DNA of 64,000 bases from Phytoseiulus persimilis (GCA_037576195.1 CM075102.1:16860745-16924744), one strand, 5' to 3'. Positions 38,701 through 50,499 are shown, numbered from the stretch's first letter. The notes: generated by a model from the sequence alone, not told the origin. Translations and numbers: made by a program.

Positions 38701-40703
38701 GCAAGCGGGCAAACACATACGAGCCGCTGCCGCGGAGCTGTCTGTCCTCTTTGAGTGAGAAGCCAGGTTTGGGCAGTTTTGCAAAGTTTGAGCGAGCGAC
38801 GGTGGTGTCTGGACAAGTTCATCCGGGAGGATGTGGGTGGTTTGGCCAGGGACGGCAGGAAGTTTCGTCGGCAGAGTCGGTGGCAGACGAGAAAGAGCCA
38901 CCAGAGAGGCAGGGCCGGTTGGCCGCGAGATCTGTATGTAAAGAGCAGCGAGAGATCATTCCGGAGGGCTCGGAAGATACTCTAAATGGAGCTGCGCCAA
39001 GCGAACTTCCCCGTGTTGCTCTCTCTCAACAGAGCTCGCACCGCGAGCCTCAATCACGTTCCCGAGCTGCGACGCTAGAGCTCGATCTATGCCGCCCTCG
39101 TCAATCCATTCGAGCATCGCTCCTGCGACTGCTCTCCGACCCCTCAGGCATCCTACTGATGCCGTACTTCCTCGAGGGCAGGATGGATCAGTATCGTGTC
39201 TTTCACGAAGAAATTAGCGGCAGAATAAATAGTGTAAATTCCCGACCTGCTTTGACGAGCCTGTACAAAGGTTTTACGGTATTCTAGAGTCAAAGAGCTC
39301 AGTTCCAAAATGTCACATCTCCACTTTTTCGGTTTTTGAGAGAACAACGAGAAACTGTTGTCTTCTATCCACTTGACGGAACACTCTTGATACTAATCTG
39401 GGAGCCTGAAACCTCTAAAATTGTATGCAGAAAAATGCGGATCGAGTCGCGAAATAGACAAGATGAGTTGCACTTTCGAGCTCGAACTAGATGTTGATGT
39501 TTATCAGAGAGAGCTGGGATCCGACAACATTTATGGTATGAGCAGGATATAATTTTTGTTTTGTGTAGTGCGAAACTTTCCCCGCCTCATGCTCGGTCCA
39601 AGTATTCAGATGACAATAATGAATTCGCCACACTCTGATACACATCCATCATGTACCGATCGAGACATTTCCCCGATTCGACATTGGAGGAGTCATGATC
39701 AGAAAGTGAGGCGAGACCTCAGCGGGAAGCTCTTATTCATTCTTCCGACACGCATTCCGACTGAAAACAGCTCTGAAAATAAGTCGAGAGGAAGACCGTC
39801 GTCGATGTTTTCTTCCGAGGCGCAGGTGGTCGTGTCGATGTATGAGCGACCTGGAAGTGAGTCAGTGCAGCGTCCTCTCTCTCAGTGACGCCGCATTGCC
39901 GGGTCTGATCGAGTCGGTTCTGTTGCCTCGCCGAATCTGGATCCGTGCTTACTCGATTTTTCAGGAATGCTGCTTGCTCCGTTCCAGTGCTAAGAGTCCT
40001 GAACTTGATTCCTGTTTTCGTGCAGCACTGACGCTGATCTACAATAACTGGTTCCAAGTCGAGTTGGAGAGAGGGCGAGAGAGTCGATTCGTAAATTGGA
40101 GTCTCAAGTATTGTATATTTGCGTCCTTATGTGTGTGACGTATTGGACAGCAGTTCGCAAAGCTGAGCGTAAAGTGCTTTGCTCGGCAGAACACACTCTC
40201 GGGTTATTTGTAATGTCTGGCGTGCGAAAGAACTCCTATTCAGCAGGGTTCGTAAACTCAGTTAGAGTGACGCAGCGGTTGGTCCGTTACACTTCTCGCT
40301 CTCCTTCTTCCATCTATAGCGTGACGGTCGAACATCGCTTCTGCAGTATCGCTCGCTCGCAGAGAACGAGGCTCCGAGCGCTTCTTGCCGCGGTGGACAG
40401 TCGAGCGAGCCAACGAACGGAGGAACTGAGGGAACAAGCGAGGGAACCGACAGACATTCGATCTCAGCACCTCATCCGCGTCACAACGAATCTTCGTCTC
40501 TTAAGCGAAATCCGAGATCGACCGGGAACTTGTTACAACGAAAGGACTCGAATGGAGCTCGGACAAGTGAACGATATTAGGAAGGGCTGAACGGAAGACG
40601 ATCACGACCAGGAAGAACAACACGGGACGAGAAAAGCGGACCGAGGCGAAGAGTATCGCGCTGACGTTCGGGGGAAGGATGACGGGGTGAGGTAGACGAG
40701 GCA

Positions 40704-40751
40704 CAGGCGAACCTAAGTCGCCGCAGGCGAACCTAAGTCGCCGCAGGCAAC
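40704..40751 (+). repeat. 20-bp tandem repeat
   Basis: CAGGCGAACCTAAGTCGCCG is duplicated exactly (40704-40723, 40724-40743) with a partial third copy. It sits 40 bp before a long G run. Confidence 0.9.
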
Positions 40752-40792
40752 GTTAGAGGACAGCGGGAACACAGGGGCCGTTTGGACAAGGA

Positions 40793-40813
40793 GGGGGGGG
40801 GGGGGGGGGGGGG
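40793..40813 (+). repeat. Poly(G) run, 21 nt
   Basis: Twenty-one consecutive G after ACAAGGA. Length is prone to sequencing error. It could form G-quadruplex structure. Confidence 0.8.
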
Positions 40814-43800
40814 CAGAGTATCGAGCAGTTTGAGGGGGTGCATCGACTGCTTGAATTCTATACATCAAGGCGGCGACACTAAAGGCTTCTTGTCGTACAT
40901 CGAGGCGGCTGACCGGCTCAAAGGCCTTCAGCCGAGGCCGAGACCTACGGACTCACCGCACGGCGGCTTGCCAAGCCGACGCTTCGCGCGAATCACAGCA
41001 GCCCGACAGCCAAGATTTCCGATCGAGCTCAGCGTCGACCGACGAGCCGGCAGGCAGGCGGGCGGGCGGTCGACCATTTACGGTGAATAAATTATCCTGC
41101 ACCCGCCCTTTTGGTGTGGTCACTTCTTAACCGGAAGCGGAAATGATGACAGGACATCAATCCACAAGCAAAGGAAGGATTTGCAGTTGAATGCGCCTGT
41201 TTCGATTAGTTGACCAAGTCAGGAAATCGAAGAAAACTCGACCGCGTTACGCCCGGCGTCCCGAGCTAATTTTTCGAACAGCGAAGCATCCTTTCGTTAC
41301 TTGTGTTACCTTTGTGGACTTATATGTAACTTGTGTGGTTCGTTGACTCGCTCGCTCCCTGCTTCTCTTGAGTTCTCGTTCTCTGGCTGGAGCTGTGGCG
41401 TCTTTCCCGGCACATGGACAGTCGCCACCCTATTTGGTGAGGTCTGAAGCTCTGATCGAGAACACATCTGAGTGAGAGAGCGGCAGGGTACGGGGTCGAA
41501 GTGGCCCTGGTCCCTGGTTGAGTCGTCCCTTGACTCGTCCGAGCCTACAGTTGAGATGTAGCTCTTGCTCCCCCCCCATTCGCATGTTTTCCTCTCATCC
41601 CTCTTCTTCCTCCTCCAGCAAACTCCTTGTACTTTCCTGAACCCCCTCTTTCGGGTCTCGAAGTGACTCTGAAGTGAATTAGCGTTCCGAATGTCAGGAT
41701 TTGACTCGCGTAGACGTAGCCCCCTCGGTCGGAGCTCGTCTCCGCCTCGAATGATGCTCTCTCCATCCCCGTCCCCAGAATGCCAACTCTTCCGCCTGCC
41801 ACCGATTCTCGAGCAGGGTCCGGGACTCGCTCCCGTTCTCTAGCGAGTCAACAGCTGTGAAGGCTTGGTGTAGCCCCTCCGTCGACGAAGTCATACATTT
41901 TGTTGGGATGCAGTCTGCATGATTTATAGCCATTTCTCGACGGTGTAGAGGAGTTCGTCAGCGCGTTCTCCTTTTCGCCTCGTCCATCCTTCCACTCGCT
42001 CGTTTGTGATCCTGTTTCCTTGCGCGTCCATGCGCTCATCCATTCAGGCGTGTGGAATGTGTCCATTCGGCTGTCCTGAGGGAGCAGGAGAACTCCGAAG
42101 GAGAAACCCAATGAATTACGCGAATACGCTCTATCAGCAGCAAGCGGGAAAAGAGAGCACTGGACGATTCGAGTCCTTTCCGATTCGCTCGAAGATTTTC
42201 GACCTCCAATTCCCGTTTGAACACGATGGCTATTTTCCTCTGTCCACTGTGGCAATCAGTGAAATTTCAGGAGAATACTTCTCGGGGGTTGGTAACGATG
42301 CGGTTGTCTGGGATTCGGGGCATCATAACCACCCACCGCTCGAAACCCGTGAAGTCCGATCCGGGCTGGAAACATTTTCCCGAACAATCGCCGTCTCCCT
42401 GCAGTCCCAGATAGATCGAAAACAGCGGCTTCCCGATCTTCCTGTAATCTGACCGAGCTCTTGGAAATTCCAACTGCTGCTCAGGAAACCACAGTTCCGC
42501 GACTCCAGCTCGTTTTTCGGCGAAAACTTTCGTCAGATGTCGCTGGATTCCAAGCAAATTAACGAGGCACCGATCGAATGATGGTCTCAGCTTTATTTCG
42601 ATAGAGAGGCGTGGGGAGAAAGAGTGAGTCTCAAGAAGAAGACGGATTTTCCGTTTAGGAACGAGTCTCCCGCGAAGAATCATCCCAGCATCTCCACGAG
42701 GTTTTTCTGAAGATGGGGGGTGCAACCGATGAGTGACCTTAGATAACTCACGTCGATATTCTCTTCCCTCACATATATTGCCACATTCTACATCGAGGAA
42801 GTTGGTAACCTATAGCAATGAACTCGCGCTATCTCCGGGCCGCCAAGAAAGATTTCACAGTTTTCAAGGCAGTGGCCGCTGTCGAACCGCTTCGACCGAC
42901 GAAGTAATTGATCGAAACATACAGCCGGAGGTCCTACGTGGGTATTTGCGACACGTCCACGAGATTCGCCACACGGGGAGACGACGTCTCTAGAATCCCG
43001 GACTGCAGGCTTCCAACTATTCGGAATGCTCGTCATAGAAATATGAACAGGGATCAGCCATAACGATCATCGAGCCCGCTAGCTCTACCCTCAACCCTCG
43101 CTCCTGCCATTCCGTGATCCTACGGCGGGAGCATGAAAGACTGGAACATTGTGCAGGCATGAGAAGAACTCCGATCCGGAAAGTCAGGGTTCGAGAATCG
43201 CGCCATCAGTCCTCGGACATCCCTCTCGGGTAAAAGTGGACGACGGTCTTTTGGAGGCTTCACCCGAACGCAGTTGGGGCGAAGAAGATTGGTCGTGACG
43301 AAAACGAGGGAATAAATGAACTTTTAATGACCCCGAGCGGGTCAGGTGGATCGATGTGGGTGATTACTGGCTGGTTTCGGCATAATTCCTTCCGTCTCTG
43401 AGTTTGTTCGCCGTTCCTTCTCCATTCTCATGTTTCTCGACACGAAAGTGCCTCAGTCGACTCGAATCGACTTCTGAGCGTTTTAGTTCCATTAGTAAAG
43501 TTCCTCGTCCTCACCCCGCAGCCCCCGTCTGCCGTTCACCGACAGAATCTTGCAGCGGCGCGTTTGTGCTCTCATCTCGGAAGGTTCAATACATCCGAGG
43601 GCACGTTCGCAAGCAGGATTTATTTGGGGCTAAAGCCGCCTCCCAGAGCATTACAGCTCCGGTGATTGGGCGCAGCCGAAACTACGCCGCGCCGCGGCGC
43701 TTTCTATTTCGCTCGTTTGAGCTATTTTTTCAATACGTCGCGCAGCCGTAACGAGAATCTCTCCAACAGAGCAAAACCAGCACTCTTCCCGAACGCGCCG

Positions 43801-43863
43801 AAACAATTTGCCAACAACAAACTCGTCCGCCCTTTGACATGAGGAACAGCTTTCGGAACTCAG

Positions 43864-44484
43864 TTAAAGAAAATCGTTATGAAACCGAAGAGTTTGAAGA
43901 AGGTTTCTGACCTCGAACGAAACGAAGAACTTCCTGACGACCTCTTTGGAATCCGGGCCCGTCTGCGAAGGAAAGTCGCTGTTAATTGTTCATTTTTTGT
44001 TCGATTCCCATGTCGAACCCCTCGATCATCGGAGGGATGCGGCCAAAGTCGGATGCACGCCCGTGACGGAGCAACCGCATGAGCGGCCAAGCCATTCAAA
44101 TGATCATGCACAGCACGTGTCCAAGGACAGCCACTCACGAAGGACATCGTCATCGCCTCGTAGCGTTTCTGACGCTCTTCCGGGGTTCCGGGGCCATCTT
44201 CTGGCTTTCTCGTCGAAGCGATGTGCTTCACTATCATGCTCATTCCTTCGTCGGAAATGCCAGACTCTTTTTGAGCTTTGATAGCCACTGTCCTCACTGG
44301 AACAAGGCACTGAGGTCACATCCTAACTTCGATATTCGCCATGACAGTCACAGGGTTTCACGAAGTTACGCACTACCTATGATAATCGCAATGTAGTCGG
44401 GAAGTAGACAAAGGAGTTACCTGTGGCTTCGTCTGACCAGCACAGAACAACGAGCACGGCTAGAAGGATGATCAGAGTTTTCAT
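43864..44484 (-). CDS. Candidate small secreted protein, 3 exons
   Basis: Model: exons 44421-44484, 44139-44296 and 43864-43962, for 106 residues. Exon 1 begins at the ATG at 44484 and encodes a strong signal peptide (core LIILLAVLVVLCW, then SDEATG). It ends in phase 1 at ACAG|GTAACT. Exon 2 starts after TTGTTCCAG, gives a charged segment (KESGISDEGMSMIVKHIAST) and ends at TTC|GTGAGT. Exon 3 starts after TTCCTTCGCAG and stops at TAA 43864-43866. All junctions keep frame. A TATA box lies 79 bp upstream of the ATG. After signal cleavage about 85 residues remain with no cysteine, so it is not a disulfide-rich toxin or antimicrobial type. The family is not recognised; a secreted protein or peptide precursor is inferred. 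The 3' end could differ. Confidence 0.55.
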
Positions 44485-44562
44485 CTTGGTCTCCGGGAGA
44501 AGCACGAGCTTGCTAGAATTCGAGAATCCGTCGTGCGTGCCGTGGGCACCCTCTTCGCTCTG

Positions 44563-44569
44563 TTTTATA
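44563..44569 (-). promoter_or_regulatory. TATA box of the secreted-protein candidate
   Basis: Minus-strand TATAAAA in GGATATAAAACAGAG. Counting 30 bp downstream puts transcription start near 44535 and leaves a leader of about 50 nt before the ATG at 44484. Confidence 0.55.
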
Positions 44570-44960
44570 TCCACAGCGAGGCCGTCGTTACGCTTTTTCA
44601 ATTGCTCGAGAATTTCACTAACGACAGATCAGCTTTTCAGGAGTCGTTTATCTCCATCTAATCGGCTCCCATTCACCCATCGCCGTGATTGAGATCTCCA
44701 ACAAAGATGCTTCCCCTCGTGAACGTCAAACTCGCTATCAGGGCTCCAATCAGCCGACCCCGTCCCTGGGAATTGATTCAGCTCATCAAACAAGAATTCG
44801 CGACCAATTCACCTCGACCGTATGCTTTGAAAGACCACTGTAGTTTTTTCAAAAATGGAAGTAGCTCGTGCGACCGAGAGCATGAGATTGTTTTGCCCCT
44901 TCAGTGTCGTGCTCCGAGCCCGCTTTAGTGTGGGACCTACGATTCAGCGTCAGAGATGAG

Positions 44961-45179
44961 CATGATTCGGATTCGACGATCCGAATCCAAATTCATAGTC
45001 CTTCCGGCGAATCCGGACTCGAGTCCGTCAGTTGAATCCGAATCCGGGAAAGATTCAGTTTCGGATTTGGATCTGGATTCGGATTCAACGAGCGGATTCG
45101 CACCCGAGCCAAGCCTGTGAGCCCATGGGCCCCGACAAGTATTATCAGATCGAGCGGATCCGGACTCGAGTCCGGATCC
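44961..45179. repeat. Degenerate (GGATTC)n / (GAATCC)n block
   Basis: Many interleaved GGATTC, GAATCC, GGATCC and GGACTC words with six-base periodicity on both strands, including near-palindromes such as GGATCCGGACTCGAGTCC. It is a decayed hexamer repeat. The minus-strand open frame across it (RIRIQ, PDSSPDS words) is a by-product. Confidence 0.7.
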
Positions 45180-46398
45180 CTGTGCAGCGTCAATGAGTGC
45201 TCGGAATCACATCATGACGAGTTGAAGGATACACCCACGCATCGAACGACGATACGCATACCTGTTTCAGAGCTCTGAAATACGACGCTCTTGGAACGGT
45301 TGGAGACAAACAGGGAATGATTCGGTACATAATTCGTGCTTGCCTCGAGCAGCTCCCAACTCCCATAGCGGCGATATCCTTCCCTATGTAAATAATGAGA
45401 AGAGCCGGAGATATATTCACGTGGACGCATTGTTCGCATCAATCTTCCCGAATCTGGAACGCGCATCCGCGGCGGGCTAGATGACCCTGATGACCCCCTC
45501 GGAATCTGGAAGGCAACGCACGTAGGGTGTTTCCAATCCGTTGTACGCTAACTTTCAGCGCCGCGAATATTCTAACTTCCTTGCACAGCAACGAGGTTTA
45601 TACGAAGGCTGCAACATTATGCACCTTGAAGCTTCACTTTCATTCATTACCTCCAGGGAGCTTGTCACCTCCTTCGTCAAGCCGGACTGTATCGAACGTT
45701 GAGTGTCGTGGAATCGATCTTCAGAGGTGACAGGGTCAGACGCCCTGTGGTTGAATTCGCGGGTGTACTCGATCAAATGACGCGTCAATAGCTTGGGTAT
45801 GATTAATATGTCGGTCATCCGTGGGCGCATAGAAGTCATACGCGGCCTCAAAACGGCCAACAGGCCACCAGCTATGAACGAGTTCGAGCTGCTGAGCCGC
45901 AGTTCAGTGCAGCGTTCTGTGCTGTTTGCATAACTTCGTATTGATGGTTGATAGCTTCCTCGTCGGAATCACGAGTCGGCTGGACGGCGATGTACTTCAG
46001 ACTTCGGTCAATCGAGTGTTGCGAACTATCTTCGGTCACTTTTCCTCGAAACGTCTGTCGAAGTTTCCGATCAAGAACGGTGCAGTTGATGAACAGAAAG
46101 TGAAAATCATGTCCTCTGATTGTAGATATACATTTCTGCACTTTGGGCAGCTGCAGGGATAGATTTTCGCCAACTCGCCCTTGCGGCTGGACGCCGGAAT
46201 GGCCAAGCACAGCGGCTCCCATACAAGCTGCAAGCTGGGCGCTCATGAAGACAAATTATTCGCTCAAGGAGCCCTATTCGGATTGTGCAATGTTTTGATT
46301 GCTTATAGTGATTTGGGTGAGGTCGAATGAAGCCCGGAACGACACAAAAATAGCAAAGCAAGACGCCGCAGTGAGGCTCTCCGACCCGGGGGTGAGGC

Positions 46399-46840
46399 AT
46401 GAACCTCGTTTTCGTACTCGTTCTGTTCGTCGTCGTCATTCCGCTGGTCACCGATTCGGATAACGTGCTCGAGAACATCAGTGAGTGCGGAGCAGCAGAA
46501 CGAACGTCGTGTTCTATTTCATTACGTTTACCGCTCCTCTTTTGACCGGTCTCGTGCATACGTGTATCTGTCGCGATTCCGCCTTTCGAATATTCCAGTC
46601 CTCGGCCTGAGTCTGTCCGTCAGCCGCTCCTCGAAATCTATTCAACACGCGTGGCCCTCTCGCTCGTGTGAATGTAAATGTGACACCATATTCGCAGGAT
46701 TTGAGCGGCGACATCCACTCTGTAATCATAACACAGGATTGTTCATCTCTAACAACCGGAGCGAGCCCCAACCCTCTCAACCTTTCCCCTCGGTGATGCT
46801 GATAAGCGCCCCTGAGACTCATGACAATGAATTGCTGTGA
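46399..46840 (+). CDS. Candidate second secreted peptide, 2 exons
   Basis: Exon 1 (46399-46480) starts at an ATG and encodes a signal peptide (MNLVFVLVLFVVVIPLV, then TDSDNVLEN). It ends in phase 1 at ATCA|GTGAGT. A phase-compatible acceptor, CCATATTCGCAG, precedes 46698, and the joined frame runs to TGA at 46838-46840, giving 74 residues. The mature part is short, with one cysteine and a proline-rich stretch (SEPQPSQPFPS). No convincing TATA box was found, and a later acceptor (ACACAG before 46738) is possible, so only exon 1 is reasonably supported. It lies about 1.9 kb from the other secreted candidate on the opposite strand; the two proteins are not evidently related. Confidence 0.35.
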
Positions 46841-48036
46841 ATCAAACCAGGGGACCCAGGTAGTAAGCTTACACGCTCGGTGTTGGGATTCATCGTTAAT
46901 GATCGAATCCGGCTGAATTAAGGACCTGGGTCCGGAACCGATATCTCTTCAAACTGATCATTTCCCAGTTAACCGCAGCGCTCACCAGGAAAATCCTCAA
47001 ACTGCAGAGCTGCCGTCGCCGGTCCTGAACCCAGTATCAATTGGGTTGCGAGAGCGTCCTGGCGTTTTGCCATGATTGGCCATACGTGCTGTTTCCGGTC
47101 CTTCTTGTGGACTCGCATGCCGAATATACTCGATAAACAGACGCAGTGATCTCGAGGGAAGTTTCGAGATTTTCGCAGCTTCCCGACAAAGAGCGAAAGC
47201 GATGCTGGTCTCGAACACCGGAAAGCGTTGTGTTCTTCCTCTCTCCGCGTTGTGCGTTAAATGGCAAACAGTCATGAAAAATGATCAAGCAGATATCGGG
47301 TGGGGAACTTTTTTCGTGAGAGGCTTTGAAAAATCGGAGCGAACCTGAAGTGTACATTGGAACAGAGGGAGGATGCCGAGGACGGGCAAGGGAGGATATT
47401 GGTTTGGCGCGTCAAAGCTGAAATCCCTAAGGATCCGGGATTACTCTTGGACTCCTTAACGCTGAAGAGTGGAGCTCCCAATAGTACGGACGTCAGCCTA
47501 CCGACCACCGGGGCAGCCAGCCAGTCAGTGGAAGCAGGAGATGCTAATGTAACTCTGGATTCTCATTGTGCTCCAGAGAAGCTCAACCGGAGCACGTCAA
47601 GACACCATTCTTTCAGCACGCTGATTATAAGAGTCCGAAGTTTCGAGCATTATCCGACCATGAGTTCCATTGGTCCGATGGGAAAAGTGATGAAAGATGT
47701 CCAAGAGTACAGGCTGAGTTAATATTGCTGCGAGAGAACAAGCTGTCCGAATATTCGCCGAACATTTCCGATCGTCTGCGCTCTTGAGATTCCAATCATT
47801 ACTGGGAGGACTCTTGCTGCTTGAGTTCTCATCCTCGAATATATTGCAGCGACTAGGAGTCGACATTTTGTTGTCAGCCATTTCCACCCTCGAGCAGCCG
47901 AATCGGGGCGTTTGCCAGAATTTCCCAGTGTGGGATTCTTGCTCGATCATTCTGGAAGGGAGCCAACGATGATGAACATCAGTATGAGTTGCACGCGACG
48001 GACGGAGATTGGGTAACGATTTGATGGTGCACATAC

Positions 48037-48503
48037 CCTCGACTTCAGCGCAAGAGGAATCCTGTAGATGAAGTAAGTGGCGGCTGAGAACCTTGAAGCC
48101 ATCGAAATGAATATGAGTTCTCGATCACACCGAAATAGAGCGTTATCCAGGAAGATTCGCCTACCTTTATATTGTTGAACACTTTGCTTACCAGATCCAT
48201 GCGTCTATAATCGCTCTCCGGTTGCTTATCATGCAAGTAGCCTTCCAGCTTTGACGTGAGCATCCTAAGAGGAGCTGAGAGATGCAGGTGGGTTTCCTCG
48301 ATGATGAGTCTTTTGTCTGCTTCATAGCGCAAGATACTACGACGGAGAGGGAATTATCCTTCCGAGGGGAAGTATCGTAGCCCTTCGCGAAACGCAGCCG
48401 TTTCGCAGCTTGGAAGTCGGAACCAGGTATCACGTTCGGTTGAGAAATTGTAGATAATTGGCAAGTTGTCATCCATGGAAATCATCAACGTCGCTTGCAT
48501 CAT
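48037..48503 (-). other. Candidate short-intron gene, incomplete model
   Basis: A TATA box (CTATATATTC, about 48560-48567) lies 60 bp before the ATG at 48503 (MMQATLMISMDDNLPIIYNF). The same frame hits TAA at 48354-48356 and then continues as RYEADKRLIIEETHLHLSAP up to AAG|GTAGGC at 48165. A strong acceptor (CTTCATCTACAG) and donor (GAGG|GTATGT) bound a 25-bp exon at 48037-48061. Either a short intron removes the stop, with acceptor CTCTCCGTCGTAG near 48344 and an unclear donor, or this is a pseudogene. No family is recognised. Confidence 0.25.
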
Positions 48504-49158
48504 CTCACAGAAGCGAAAATGGACCGCCGTGACAACGAGAAGTTTTGAGGCTGGAGGTGAATATATAGGGGTGGGGATTTTCATCACCCGTTCTCGGAAG
48601 TCTTCTAGCGCTGACGATCGTGCTGAACTCGACTCAGAGGCTGGGGGAGGTCTTGAACTGCTCTTCTCTCTTCTGGTCTCCAGCTGAGCCCCTGAATCCT
48701 CGATGAAGCTAAGAATGGTTGAAGATATCAGTATTTTCGAGATAGTTCCTGTTGAGCATGCATGATAGCCAATGAATGAATCGGAATGTCGGGTGCAGGT
48801 CGTACCTCGAAGTCGAGAATCGTAACTCTGGTAGCGCCTTCACGCAGCCCCTATCTCCTGTCACGCGACTCTGAGATTGGTCGCGAACTCTGGGGAGCTC
48901 CATCGGGATGCTCTTCATTCTCGCGAATATGAATGAGATGTCACGAGGCCCACTTCGAAGAGTCCACTAAGGAAGAGAACCTCAGACATGCGAGGGTTCG
49001 GAAAGGCAGAGGCTTTGACTGGTACCAACCTAAATTTGCGGTACCGACCAGATCGCCCGAGTCTTCACCCCTCGCACTACCCTCTGTTGAAATTCTCAAA
49101 TCTCGCACAGAACTCACGCAAGAGCATTCCAATGAGATTCGATTTTGGGAACAGTTCT

Positions 49159-49203
49159 CTTTTCATCAGTCGACTTCCTAGCGGTCTGCTTATTACGAGC
49201 CAT
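49159..49203 (-). pseudogene. Histone H3 5' remnant
   Basis: Reading leftward from the ATG at 49203, the first codons give [12 protein letters not shown] and then lose similarity; intact H3 reads [12 protein letters not shown]. About twelve codons and a short stretch of 5' leader (CCGCG and CGCC before the ATG) match the functional H3 at 53113. The rest of the gene is absent. It is divergent from the H4 pseudogene, 227 bp away, so this is the collapsed H3/H4 pair of the first array unit. It is too short for confident homology alone, but position and orientation make it convincing. Confidence 0.8.
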
Positions 49204-49430
49204 GGCGACTGCATCCGCGGAAAACCATAAGGGCTCGATCTGATCAACCCTCGGACCAACAAAGGGTTAGCAAGAGGGACGCCATCGAACTAGAAGAAAT
49301 GCCCTACGATCACAAGCGATTCAGCATAAGCGCCCGCATGATTCGGTCGTCCCTCTGTCACACCACAGGCGGAGCCGGTGCCGCACTAGCTCATACTATG
49401 CTGCGATCGAAACACTCGCGAACGAGAATC

Positions 49431-49742
49431 ATGTCTGGTACCTGCAACGGAGGAGAAGGTCTCGAAAAAGGTGGCGCCAGGCGTCATCGCAAAGTCTTAC
49501 GTGATAACATCTAGGGTTTCACCAAGACCGTTATCCGTCGTCTACCTCGACGCAGTGTTGTCAAGCTTGTCTCTCGTCTGATCTACGAGGAGACTCACGG
49601 TGTTCTCGAGGTGTTTCTCGAGAACGTCATCCGTGACGCTGTCACCTACACCGAGCACGCCAAGAGGAAAACCGTCACCGCCATGGACGTCGTCTACGCT
49701 CTGAAGAGACAAGGACGTACTCTCCACGGTTTCGGCGGCTAA
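49431..49742 (+). pseudogene. Histone H4 pseudogene
   Basis: Full-length H4-like frame of 104 codons including the stop, with codon 28 (Gln in H4) changed to TAG at 49512-49514. There are further non-conservative changes in a protein that is otherwise almost invariant: the tail reads SGTCNGGEGLEKGGARRHRK, the LARRGG segment is altered, and TLYGFGG has become TLHGFGG. The C-terminal half is nearly intact. The region that carries the TATA box in the good H4 reads CATACTATGC here, and the 3' stem-loop is damaged. Together these indicate loss of promoter, coding and 3'-processing function. It sits in the same place relative to H2A/H2B as the functional H4 does in unit 2. Confidence 0.95.
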
Positions 49743-49772
49743 AATCAACTTGCTCCACAACAACCTCAAAAC

Positions 49773-49788
49773 GGCCCTTTCTCAAGCC
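49773..49788 (+). pseudogene. Damaged stem-loop of the H4 pseudogene
   Basis: GGCCCT-TTCT-CAAGCC at the position expected for the H4 stem-loop. The right arm should read AGGGCC and no longer pairs along its length. This fits loss of 3'-end processing in the pseudogene. Confidence 0.7.
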
Positions 49789-50214
49789 ACTAAAACTTTG
49801 AGGATCTATGTCTCCTCGGTAGGGTGTTGAAGTTTCGCCCTATTTGAAGATCGCGTTCCGTCGTACTGGGAACGACTGTAGACTCGCAAACGCAGCATAC
49901 CAGAAAGAGTGGGATCATTCAACTCCGTTGTGGGAAGAACTCGGCACAGACGTGTTATCGATCCGTGCTCCAGTGTGTGTCCCTCGAGTAACACGGTCTA
50001 TGATGGTCGAAAGAGTCACTCGTTCCTATACGACCCGCTTCCTCGATTCGTCGTCGCTCCAGAGTGAGGATGACGTCGGGGATGAGTTTTGCAGCGGGAC
50101 CCCGGTATTATGGACTCCCATTAGCTGAGGGTCGAAGAATCAGCTCACTTCAACAACGATCTAGCGCACACTCGGTTTTTGCGCCCCATCCTCTCCCATC
50201 GAATATACGGTTAT

Positions 50215-50290
50215 GTAATCATAATTAGCATCATCACCCATTACGATATCATCATTATCGTTTGATTATCCATGGTGTTAACAATTGTGA
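50215..50290. repeat. A/T-rich CAT/ATC simple sequence
   Basis: ATCATAATTAGCATCATCACCC followed by further ATCATTATC words, between the H4 pseudogene and H2A. It is unlike the equivalent spacer of unit 2. Confidence 0.6.
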
Positions 50291-50483
50291 TTGTGAGCTC
50301 CCTCCTTAGGGGTACTCCATCACGGCTACCGAGCTGCGTTCCTTTCGCTCGAACATTCAAGAGTAGGCTTCCCCGAAGTTGGCCATAGATCGAATAACCA
50401 GACGGCTCTCGAGTCAAGACCAGTTGTACTTGTCGCGTTACTCTCTGGGAGCTTGGGACTGAATCAATCTCTCAGATGGTGGT

Positions 50484-50499
50484 GGCCCTGAGAAGGGCC
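50484..50499 (-). terminator. Histone 3' stem-loop, H2A unit 1
   Basis: On the minus strand GGCCCT-TCTC-AGGGCC: a perfect 6-bp stem of the histone mRNA 3' end, 24 bp past the stop. The loop is TCTC where the usual metazoan loop is TTTC or TTTA. This is the site for SLBP binding and endonucleolytic 3' processing. Confidence 0.9.

Larger units (their letters stand above)
35736..43863. other. No supported gene
   Basis: Only the 20-bp tandem repeat and G run near 40.7-40.8 kb and a GGCA/GGCG tetramer patch at 41048-41069 stand out. All open frames are under about 180 codons, and the longer ones overlap open frames on the other strand. Confidence 0.45.

Noticed and set aside
43975-44000. GTTCGATTCCC, like a tRNA B box (also GAGTTCGAACCG near 34321)
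   Set aside because: No A box, no cloverleaf and no acceptor stem could be found around either.
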